A program made the translations under genes and the position numbers. Shown here in pieces: positions 47,695 to 58,167 of a stretch of DNA of 64,000 nt. The DNA is from Glebionis coronaria. Taxonomy: Eukaryota; Streptophyta; Magnoliopsida; Asterales; Asteraceae. The DNA lies in contig CM046881.1 of NCBI GenBank assembly GCA_025667525.1, forward strand, positions 493,045,627 through 493,109,626. Direction: 5' to 3'. Positions within the stretch are counted from its first letter, which is position 1, and the number at the start of each line of letters is the position of its first letter. The notes beneath the pieces are model-generated. The model worked only from the letters and a program-made list of their open reading frames with translations, was not told where the DNA came from and did no database searches.

Positions 47695-50600
47695 CCGGAG
47701 ATCGCTCTCAGCTCAGAAATTTCGTCAGCAAGTTTCTTGGTACGGTTCGATTTGGAAATGATCATATTGCAAAGATAATGGGTTATGGTGAATATCATAT
47801 TGGGAATGTTATAATTTCAAGAGTGTATTACGTGGAAGGTCTCGGTCACAACTTATTTTCTGTGGGACAATTTTGTGATGCAAACCTAGAAGTTGCTTTT
47901 CGAGAGCATACCTGCTTCATTCGTAATTTGGAAGGGGTTGATTTATTGAAAGGTACTCGAGGGAATAATTTGTATACTTTGTCTCTACAAGACATGATGG
48001 CCGCTTCTCCCGTATGTCTTATCTCCAAAGCATCGAAGACTAAGTCATGGTTATGGCATCGACGGTTATCTCATCTTAACTTTGACGCTATTAATCACTT
48101 GGCGAAAAACGAACTTGTTCGTGGTCTTCCTAAACTATCATTTCACAAGGATCATTTATGTTCCGCGTGTACAATGGGGAAAAGCACTAAGAAGTCTTAC
48201 AAACCCAAGACTGAAGACACAAACCTAGAGAAACTTTATCTGTTGCATATGGATCTTTGTGGGCCAATGCGTGTTGAGAGTCTTAGTGGCAAAAAGTACA
48301 TCCTCGTCATTGTCGATGATTACTCTCGGTTTACATGGGTGAAATTTTTTAAAGCAAAAAATGAGGCACCTAAATTCATCATCAGATTTCTCAAGATGAT
48401 TCAAGTGCGTCTCAACACTACTGTCCGACGCATTCGTACAGATAATGGAACCGAATTTGTGAATCAAATTTTGCGTGATTATTATGAAGAAGTTGGCATC
48501 TCTCATGAAACATCCGTTGCACGCACTCCACAACAAAACGGTGTCGTTGAAAGGCGAAATCGCACACTTATGGAAGCTGCTCGAACGATGTTAATTTACT
48601 CAAAGGCTCCATTGTTTTTATGGGCAGAAGCAGTATCTACAGCAGTGTACACCCAAAACCGGTCACTAATTCGTAAACGCCATGGTAAAACACCTCATGA
48701 GCTTCTCCATGGAAAAGTACCAGATTTATCATATCTTCATGTATTTGGTTCTCTTTGCTATCCAAACAATGATGGTGACAATTTGGGAAAACTTCAACCA
48801 AAGGCTGATATTGGTATTTTCATTGGTTACGCACCCGCAAAGAAGGCATTCCGAATCTACAACCGTAACTCTCGCAAAATCCTTGAAACTATGAATGTTG
48901 ATTTTGATAAGCTGACAGCTATGGCTTCTGAGCAAAGCAGCTCTGAACCCGCACTTCATGAAATGGGACCCAGTAACATTAGTTCTGGTCTTGTCCCAAA
49001 CAACCCTACTTCATCATCATTTATACCACCTACCAGGAATGAATGGGATAAGTTGTTTCAACCGTTCTTTGATGAATTCTTTACTCCTCCAAGTATTGTT
49101 GCTCCAGAACCTGAGGTAATAGCTCCGGTAACCGAAGTTGTCGCTCCAGCAACCGAAGCACAATCAGACACATCTGCACCAACAATTGGTCAAGATATAC
49201 CAACAACGAGTAATTCTCAACCAACACAAGTAACAACTACCCATGTCATGCCTATTGATGATGAAGAGGATGACGATGATCACGATTTGGAATTCGCTCA
49301 AATGCGTGAACTTCCATTCTTTGGTGTATCTATTCCCGACCCTAATCAAGCCGGGTCGTCCACCTCAGAGGAAGCTCCTTCTACAGTTTACTCCAATCCA
49401 CGGATTCGTGAACATGACAGCAAGTGGACAAAGGATCATCCTATAGATTCTATTATTGGTGACCCTAATCGTCCGGTATCCACACGAAGTCAGTTACAAG
49501 AAAGTGCAATGTTTTGTCACTTTGATGCTTTTCTCACTGAAGTTGAACCTAAGACATGGAAAGAAGCTTTTATTCAATCCTGTTGGATAGAAGCTATGCA
49601 AGAAGAACTTAATGAGTTTATACGTCTTGAAGTATGGGAACTTGTCCCATGCCCGGATCAAGTGCAGTTACTCACTTTGAAATGGGTTTACAAGGTGAAA
49701 CTCGATGAGTTAGGCGGAATATTGAAAAACAAAGCTCGACTAGTAGCTCGTGGATACAAGCAATTATTGGGCGTCGAATTCATGGAATCCTTTGCACCTG
49801 TTGCCCGTTTGGAAGCTATTAGACTATTCCTCGCTTATGCAGCCCATATGAATATGATCGTCTATCAGATGGATGTGAAGACGGCATTTCTTAATGGTGA
49901 AATCAAGGAAGAAGTCTATGTTCAACAGCCGGATGGTTTTGTGAATCCTAATTATCCTAATCATGTGTACAAGCTTAAGAAGGCTCTCTATGGGTTGAAG
50001 CAAGCTCCACGCGTATGGTATGATCTATTGTCACAATTCCTCATTACTCAAGGCTTCGCAAAAGGCAAGGTGGATCCCACGCTGTTCATTCAGAAACGAG
50101 GTAAAGATATGATTATGGTACAAATATATGTTGATGATATTATATTTGCAGCCTCGACCCAAACCTTATCGGATGAGTTTGGGACACTCATGTCTTCCAA
50201 GTTTAAGATGTCAATGATGGGCAAGGTATCATTCTTCTTAGGTCTTCAGATATCTCAGAGTCCCAGAGGCATCTTTATTAATCAATCCCAATATGCCCTT
50301 GAATCGCTTAAGAAATATAAGATGGAATCTTGCGACCCCGTGGACACTCCAATGGTGGAGAAATCTAAGCTTGATGCAGATCCACATGGAGTTGCCGTTG
50401 ATCCGACACTTTATCGTGGAATGATCGGTACTCTTCTGTATATCACAGCCAGTCGACCTGATCTTTAGTTTGCTATATGTATGTGTGCCAGGTATCAAAC
50501 TAGGCCTACTGAGTTACACTTAGCTACTGTTAAAAGGATCTTTCGATATCTTAAAGGAACCATTAATCGGGGACTTTGGTATTCGAAGGACTCTTCTATT

Positions 50601-51110
50601 GCACTAATGGCATATGCAGATGCGGATCATGCGGGTTGTCAAGATACAAGGCGTAGCACGAGTGGAACTTTGCAACTATTAGGAGATCGACTAATCAGTT
50701 GGGCATCGAAAAGGCAGAAAAGCGCTGCAATTTCAAGTACGGAAGCAGAATACATAGCTATGTCCGGTTGCTGTGCTCAAATTCTTTGGATGAGATCGCA
50801 ATTAACCGACTATGGTCTAGGTTTCAACAAGATTCCGATGTACTGTGACAACAAGAGTGCAATTGCCTTATGCTGCAACAACGTTCAATTCTCCCGGTCG
50901 AAGCATATTGACATTCGCTACCACTTCATCAAGGAGCAAGTGGAAAATGGAGTAATCGAGCTTTACTTTGTCCGATCTGAGTATCAATTGGCGGATATTT
51001 TCACGAAGGCTTTAGATCGCGCTCGAATTGAATTTTTGGCCGACAAGCTAGGAATGAGAACCTTCTCGCCTGAGACTCTTAAGGAACTAGCAGATGAAGC
51101 GAAAGAATAG
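47637..51110 (+). pseudogene. E8 pol, open except for one TAG
   Basis: It lies in the -1 frame relative to gag, overlapping it by 56-58 bases. Protease has [15 protein letters not shown] with the catalytic Asp at 47670. The zinc region has [10 protein letters not shown] and CSACTMGKS. Integrase has [16 protein letters not shown] and [12 protein letters not shown], so all three acidic residues are present. Reverse transcriptase has YVDDIIF (about 50127). RNase H has [19 protein letters not shown] and YCDNKSAI, and the frame ends at TAG 51108. The only break is TAG 50466-50468 after RPDL, late in reverse transcriptase. There is no start codon of its own at the 5' edge, so it needs frameshifting or another bypass. 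Confidence 0.95.
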
Positions 51111-53958
51111 TGGTGGTAAAACTATTCTCCGTATCCTTGGTGATCATTTGTATAAATTGTTTATATTTTTATCCTCAAAAGCAAAATACAAAAATATAAA
51201 ACCATATAAAAACCATAAAAATTGAAAAATTCATAAAAATCCAAAAATATTTTTACTTTATTTTTCAAAGGCATGTCTTTTGGTACGATAATATTTACGG
51301 CCTTAGAAATGTTGATTAATATTGACACGGCGCCATAAATAGAGTTCGTACAAAAGTTGTAAATATTTCATAAAACATGCCTATATGGCTTGTAGTTATT
51401 TCTGACTGCAACCCGGTTTTCATATTAAAGTCAAGTATTTCTTATGAAAGCTTTGGCTCACAACGGGAATTAATTTTCTCGGGCAAGGTTTACTTTAAAA
51501 CCTTGTAAGGGATCAAGTTTACTTTATAACTTGGTCTAACACAAATCTATGTACGTTTCAGTGCATCTATTTGTTAAAACAAGAGAAGTCTTGTTTTTAT
51601 GAAGCTATCATCTCTACAACCATCGAAATCTACAATTGGTATCTACATACTCGACGATGCGACTACTCAACCAACGACTACAACTCTTTCAATAGAACAC
51701 GGGTCAACAATTGAGGGGGAGCAACTGTCAAGCATTCAGAATCTTCGATGCCGAACGTGCCAAGTTCACAAGTTGGTGTCAAGACAACAATACCAATCGT
51801 ACACGTGGTGTCGAGAGATGACTTCAGACGTGACGAGGCGACCAACATATGCTGACAAGAACCATTTGATCTTATCATATGATGTTCTCATCTATCAGGT
51901 CCAACCTTGTCAATTCTTTTTTAATATGGTGAATATGTGATCATGTTACAAATCGGTATCATATCTCATACATTTGATATCTTAAAGATTAAACGGACTT
52001 GCATTTTTCTTCCCAAAACCTTTGTTAAAACTTCATCAAAACAATTGATATTAAAAACATCGATTGGGTTAATATTTTTAATATGGGGGAGAAAATGTGA
52101 TTTAATATGGGATATTATCACAAATGGTTTGACTTAATGTGCTGGCTCATCCCGACATATGCAAAATGTTTTCGAATATCGTGGCATATGTTAAGGGGGA
52201 GCAAAACGGATTGCTATATCAAAATGGATTTTCATGGTGACATATACTTACCCTAAACCCATTTATTTCACGACGATGAAGTTTGTGGTGACATAAGGAT
52301 GGTAGGATAGGTTAAGTCCTATGATTCTTCCAGAACCGGAGGAATCTTCCCAAGGACATTCCATAGCTAGAAATAGTAGTCCTTAGGAAAGTTGGAGAAA
52401 GATTGTGAACGTAGCTGAATGCCGACCAAGTACTTAAGTTAGCACTGGAACAATCACAACAAGGTGCTAGTTATGACGTATTGGTAAGCATTGAAGGGGT
52501 TGAAGAATGAAAAAGAATTGTAAAGATAAAGGGTGTAAAGAAAGAAGCCCTCCTTACAACTTTAGGCAGAAACCGGGTCAATACATATGCTATTAAGATC
52601 ATTGTTTAATGATTCTTGATATTGAAGACAAACATCATGGACCCAGTGATGCAAAGCACAACCCATCCCAGCTAACTCAGATATCTCTTAAAAGATATTT
52701 GTTTTAATCACACGGAGACAACACGTTATCTATTGATTTATTCACTCCGAATAAATTGGTATTGAAAAGGTGGCACTCCTCTCCAGCCTCCGATCACTAA
52801 AATCCAAAATGCACGATCGAGTCTAGAGCCATTTGAGATCATCAAATATTTCATTAGGACACACTTTCATACATCCTTGCTTCTTCACACACTGTGAAAA
52901 GTAAGAAAGATTTTAAGAGTCCTACGCAAAATCTTCATGATCTTGCTTGAACATCCGAGTAATACGAAAGTATTTACAATGAAGATGGAAATCCTTCTTG
53001 AGCGAATATCAAAAAGCTCATGGTAGGTGACTTGTGCGATTCTTTATGAATCAAACTTGTGATAACTGGAAAGCAAGAGCTGTTTAATTCTTAATTGAAT
53101 TTAAACACGTTCCAGGCCTCTACGCAATATCTTTGTGATCTTGCCAGAACACTCAGAGTGATACCTTAGTGTTCACAGTGATGAGTGGAAATCCTTCTAG
53201 TGTTAACCTCAAACAGCACTTGGTAGGTAACTTGCAAGATTCTATACGAATCAAGCTCGTGACAACTGGAAAGCAACGATGGTGCGGTTCTTAATTGAAT
53301 TTCACTTGTTCCAGGAACATGAATTGACGGCTTCAAATCATGCGGATATTATTATCCAAATGATTCACTCTTTATGTTCGCAGTCAGCTTTGGACGGTCG
53401 AATAAAAAGAACGGGTTTACCCGCGAAATCCTGTCAGGAAGTTACTTAATTGAAACTACCCGTCACGGGTACGATATCTAATATCGTCCAACGGTCTTCA
53501 CCGACCGTAGGTAAAATGCTACCGAATTAGAATGAAATGTTCAAAGCCATTTCGTTCGTGTCTACTTATGTTGCGGCATTTGAAGACGGTGGCGTTGCGG
53601 GATCCAAGAAGAAGTCGTCCCCGCATGCTTATACTTTAGGCACTTAATACCTCATCTAATTCAAGAAAGCCTAAAAGTGAAGTCTTCCGCTGTATCAAAC
53701 TCTGAAGCTTTCATAAATTACAAAGGTATAAGTATGTGGGACGTGAGGTCACGAAGAGGCGAAGATCACAAGTGATGGATGCACGAGATCAAGGCAAGAG
53801 ATTAATGCTCAAAGATTGATATCAAAGATCACATCAGCATGTTCACCAGGAAAGAAAAAGAAAAAGAAAGACGAAGACTACGAGCTCAAGACAAGCATAG
53901 TATGCTAGGTTTATTTTATTATTGTAACTTGGGTAACGCCCTTGTTTGGAGTGACCTC
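51111..53958 (+). other. E8 3' non-coding region
   Basis: 2.85 kb without a credible frame. It has two internal purine tracts (atgggggagaaaatg near 52083 and gttaagggggagcaaaa near 52190). From 52260 on it matches the E1 tail closely. The conserved match despite the lack of coding suggests a cis-acting role or simply shared descent. Confidence 0.8.
52986..53385 (+). repeat. Imperfect 200-bp tandem duplication in E8 3' region
   Basis: tggaaatccttct occurs at 52986 and 53186. Both copies continue through gtaggt(g/a)act, gattct, gtgaYaactggaaagcaa, cttaattgaat and gttccagg. The same pair exists in E1 (11639 and 11843). Confidence 0.85.
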
Positions 53959-53960
53959 CC

Positions 53961-53972
53961 TTAGGGGGAGAT
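53961..53972 (+). promoter_or_regulatory. E8 polypurine tract
   Basis: ttagggggagat directly before the 3' LTR, the plus-strand primer site. The same tract is at the end of E1 (15057-15066). Confidence 0.92.
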
Positions 53973-54294
53973 TGTTGGAAATACGTTTTACGTATTAAGA
54001 AGGATCGGTCACTCCAACGATAGTCCATGTAATAGCTCGTAGTTTAGTTAACTTTCTTTAATTAACAAACAAGTCCAAGCCTAGCCTACAACTTGTGTAG
54101 GCCGGCCCAAACGTGTAAACCCAAGCCCATTACAAGGCTTGGGTATATAAACCCTCTCCTTTGATGGAGAGGGTGTGGTTTTTCATTATTTTACACATAG
54201 TTCTTTCTTAGTTTCTCTCTCTAAAGTGTGAAATCCACCATCTTTCTATCTCTTTCTCTCTCTAAAAACATAAGCATAGATTTACAAATCTACA
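53973..54294 (+). repeat. E8 3' LTR
   Basis: 322 bp, one mismatch to the 5' LTR, followed by the duplication AAACC. Confidence 0.97.
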
Positions 54295-56985
54295 AAACCT
54301 TTTCAGGTTTGAGCCTGCCTTGTGGATCTTTAGTAGATAGCCAAGAAGATTGATGAGATCCACCGTTGTTCTTTTGTTGCTTATTCATCATATTGGTGTG
54401 TTTGTTTGACCAAGAACAACCTGCTGAGGGCTTAACAGCAGTTCCCAGATTTCCCAATCCAAAATACATGTGGTCAAAATTATATGCATAATTTGGATTA
54501 AAATTCTGAAAATAGTTACTGGTTGGTCTATTTGATGTTAATCCAATGTTTCTCCAATGATCAGAGGCTAATGGAGAGGTCATTCTAGAAGAAGAAAAAG
54601 ATTGAGCACTTGGGTTTAGTCTTCTAGAAGAATATGGAACAACTCCTGGTGGACCAGGAGTAGGAAATGCTTGATGAACAGAAGACTGTTTGTCATAAAA
54701 ATCACAATCTTTAATCAAATGAAATTCACTCCCACAAACAAAACATGTTTTAAACGTCCTTTTATTAGAATGATATTGTTTCATACTGCTAACTTTATTA
54801 CACACACTTCTAGGAGAAACATTCTTCCTAGGATTCAATAAACTAGGACTAGACACTGTTGAAGTAAAAGCAACTCTCTCTTCACACTTCCTAGCACTAG
54901 TAGCAGCATGAACATTCGACTTGGAACTTGTAGGTCTCGACTCTTCACTTGAACCACTTGATGCAGAGTCACTGGCTTTGTCACTGAAAGTACACGAGAC
55001 AAAGTCATTAGAATTAGTAGAACTTTTTGGGGACTCATGCATCTGTGATCCATCCAAGTCATTATGCCTAGAAGTAGGCATGAAAGTTCCTGTAAGAGGT
55101 GGATAGACAGCGTGCATTTCTGCTGCTGGTTTAAACCTATTGTAGCTAGGTGCTCCCTCTCCCTCTTTGTCGGGATCAAAGACACTCGAAAAAGATAAAT
55201 CAAACACATCTTCTGAGTCAATATATTTATAAAATCCTAACCCTCTTTTAGTCCTACCAGACATGCTACTATCAATTAACTTTGAAAGATTCTTAGGTGC
55301 CTTTTGCCATTTTTCAAATCTCAGAAGTGTACCATCCAATTTTTCTTTCATCTCTTGTTTTTCTTTGATACTGTCATATTTTACCTTTTCGGTGTATTTA
55401 AGCATATTTGTTGTGTTTTCTAAATCAATGTTCACTATCCTAATTTTATCCTCATACTCTCGTTGAGTATCTTGAAGCCACCTCTTTTGTTGTTCCAATG
55501 TTTTTAAAGAAGCCTTATAGGCTTGAACCTCTAAAAATACTTATCATTTTGATCATTTAAGTCATTATATTGGGATAACAATTCTGAATATTTATCATGA
55601 CAACCAAGAGGACAATGTTGTACCTGAGGTGAGATGCCCATAAGAGCAAACTCTTCTGCTTCCTCTACATCAGATAGATTCCCAGCAATCATTGCAAACA
55701 CGTCAGTAGAGGGCTCAGTTGTTTTCAGTGTAGTAGTCTGATGATCATTCCAGTTGACCATAGAGTCAACAGACACCAATGCCTTCTTGTCATCCTTAAC
55801 CTCCTGAATCTTAAAAGCTGAATATCTGCTCTTCTCCTGGTCATTCTTGTTAGGGCATTCCCTTGCAAAGTGACCTTGCTGCTGGCAGTTATAGCATCAA
55901 ACCTTGCTTTTGTCAAACCTTGTTGGCTCTCTTGGGTTGTAATTAAATTTTCTACCGGCTTTCTTCTCAAACTTGTGAACCCTAAGAGTGAGCATGGCCA
56001 TCTGCCATTTGAGATCCATTTCATCCAGGTCAAGTTTATCAACCTGTTTGAAGTCATCAAAAGCAAGTTGCTGTTGAGCATCAACGTCAACAACAAAAGA
56101 GTGAAGAACAGCTTCTACCATGCTACCAGTCTTGGTTGTTGGTTCAGGAGTAGAAGTATGCTGAAAAGTATGTTGAGAAGACACACTATTGCTTGGGCTA
56201 CTAGCATAAGACATGGGACTAGATCCCATAGAACTCACAAAGGCAGAGTTAGCAGGAGTGGGAAAAGAATCACTTGAATATCCCCTCACATGAGGCTCAA
56301 AAGTTTTGAGCTTATGAAATAAATCATCAAAATTAAGATAGTCAAGCCCACCTTTTTCTTTGAGAGAGATTACCACCTGATTCCATGAGTAGGGTAAGGC
56401 TCTAAGAAATCTTGCATTGATATCACCATCGTCAGGTTTCGACCGAAGTTGATTCAACTGGCTCAATATCTTTTGGAACCTGTCATACCCTTGTTGGATA
56501 CCTTCAGTTTCTGAGATCTTGAATTCTGTGAATTCATCTCTCAGCATGGATCTTCGCCTTTTCTTTGACTCCTCATTCCCACCAAACCTTGCTTTTATTC
56601 CATTCCAGATCTCTCTAGCATCATCCAAATGATAGAAGTCACCCATGTGATCATCAGGAAGGGATTGAAGCAAAATAGTTTTTGCTTTGACCTCCTTCTG
56701 AAGAGCTGTGATTTCTTCATGAGTTTTAGGGTCAAGAAGAGTAATATTACCATTCTTGTCTCTTCCAGTCAACTTCCTGTTGTTCCCATTCAGAATGATC
56801 TTCCAAAGGTCTTGATCAGTGTTGGTGATCCACCATTCCATCTTCATTGCCCAACTATCATATTCGTCCTTTTTCAGAAGAGGAAACTTACCATTTGTGT
56901 TGGAAACCATAGCAACGATTTGCTGAGGTTGCTGAGTTCTAGGAGTACTATCTTCTTCTGTTTGAGTAGAACTTGAGGCAGACAT
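54295..56985 (-). pseudogene. E7 gag, two zinc knuckles, broken
   Basis: Starts at ATG 56985 (MSASSSTQTEED) and runs through a UBN2-type gag core (KKDEYDSWAMKMEWWITNTD, then NGIKARFGG). TGA 55897-55899 stands directly before the first knuckle CYNCQQQGHFAREC (55896-55855). An acidic stretch follows, then a one-base frame change near 55527, a coiled coil (LEQQKRWLQDTQREYEDKIR), a Ser-rich linker and a second knuckle CFVCGSEFHLIKDC near 54750-54710. The frame reaches GRLKPEK exactly at the E8 insertion. Gag with a second, distant knuckle is typical of this group. Confidence 0.9.
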
Positions 56986-57043
56986 GATAAAAAAATGTTA
57001 GTAATGTAAAAAATTGATTCTTCCTGTACAGAGACTCTCCCAA

Positions 57044-57055
57044 GCTCTGATACCA
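57044..57055 (-). promoter_or_regulatory. E7 primer binding site
   Basis: Plus-strand gctctgatacca, two bases from the LTR edge at 57058; initiator-tRNA-Met type. Confidence 0.92.
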
Positions 57056-57057
57056 CT

Positions 57058-57419
57058 TGTTGGGTCTTAGGATCTAGACTCATCTGGGATATCATGATCA
57101 TGATTGTAATAAGCACAACGGAACAAAAAGAACACAATCATAACCAAGAACAAGGCTTTCACTAATGAAATGATTACTATTAATAAACTATTAACTACTA
57201 CTCCTGGTGCCTCATAGGCTTGACACCAGGAGAACGCACACATACCTATGGTTTACATTGTTTTTGAATGAATCAATAACAACCAAGGTGCTACCCTCTT
57301 TATATAATAGAGGGACTAGGGTTACATGACAACCCTAGCTTACTATCTAAGCTAATATATTACTACTAGGTCCTTCATCTTGTTTTGTCATATCAACTCA
57401 AGATATCTAAGTCCCAACA
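57058..57419 (-). repeat. E7 right (5') LTR
   Basis: 362 bp, TGTTGGGTCTTAGG...AAGTCCCAACA. The minus-strand TATA region is tatataaagagggtag near 57300. It does not align to the left LTR (33208-33673) beyond TGTTGGGTC-like ends. Confidence 0.88.
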
Positions 57420-57424
57420 ACAAG

Positions 57425-58167
57425 CTACAAAAATGGGTTAGAGATGTGCTACAAAACAAAGAATACAAGTGCACATATAAGTACATATTTGAGAAGACTG
57501 AGGACGGAACGTGCCTCACTATCCAGTTTCATGCATAAAAATGCATCACCCCTGTGGTACTATATCAACACAACCCAAGATCACTAAGCATGTGTTATCA
57601 AAATACTCTACCCAAGATCACTAAGCATGGGCAACCAAATATCATTTACTCTCCAAGATCACTAAGCATTGAGTAACACTAATATCAAATCATTACCTAA
57701 GGTTACTAAGCATGGGATAACACCAAAACCAATATCACATAGCATGTAAGTCACATTATATCACATTAAAACAACACATTGTCATGAGGTGTGAGAAAGA
57801 GTAATGACAAGGAAGATTAAAATGTCGTTTGCACATACAATGACAAGAGTTGAATAGAGAGAAATGTGTAGAAGATCCTTTTGGTTGTGAGATGGAAGTT
57901 ACAAATTCAAGGATTTGAGTGGTGTTTTAATGTTTACAAACATTATAGGACAAGAAAGATGACGAGGTTAATCATTTATGGTGATGGAATAAAGGTAGCT
58001 AAAGAGTGTGTCGAAAGAGAGAAGTTGACATAGTAATTTGATGAATTAGAAACACTTGAAAATGAAGTATATAACAAGGAAGAGGAAGCATATGAGAAGG
58101 AATGACAGTTGCAATTCGCAAATTACTATTAGTATTTCAGATTAAATAAGTTGTCAAAAGGTAAAGG
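57425..58167. other. E6 remainder or older flank, non-coding, with tandem repeats
   Basis: Should be continuous with 33138-33207 before E7 inserted. It contains four units of (c)ccaagatcactaagcatg type at 57574, 57611, 57653 and 57696 (37-43 bases apart). No gene or domain recognised. Confidence 0.5.

Larger units (their letters stand above)
42009..54294 (+). mobile_element. E8: young Ty1/copia retrotransposon, 12.3 kb
   Basis: Two 322-bp LTRs (42009-42330 and 53973-54294) differ at one base by eye. The 5-bp duplication is AAACC (42004-42008 and 54295-54299), and primer site and polypurine tract are both intact. Gag-pol is recognisable from end to end. It sits exactly in the gag/pol junction of E7, in opposite orientation. 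The element is long for copia because of a large gag extension and 2.9 kb of non-coding 3' sequence. Five in-frame stops make it defective, so its recent insertion probably used proteins from another copy. Confidence 0.97.
33208..57419 (-). mobile_element. E7: Ty1/copia element with ORF3, interrupted by E8
   Basis: Minus-strand order is LTR (57058-57419), primer site, gag (56985 to 54295), then E8 inserted, protease to RNase H (41952 to 38334), ORF3 (37703 to 34656), non-coding tail, purine tract and LTR (33208-33673). Identical 5-bp sequences ACAAG flank both outer edges (33203-33207 and 57420-57424). An extra ORF after pol is a known Sirevirus arrangement. The two LTRs are 362 and 466 bp and do not align apart from their termini, which is not expected for one insertion. 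Without E8 the element is about 11.9 kb. Confidence 0.8.
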
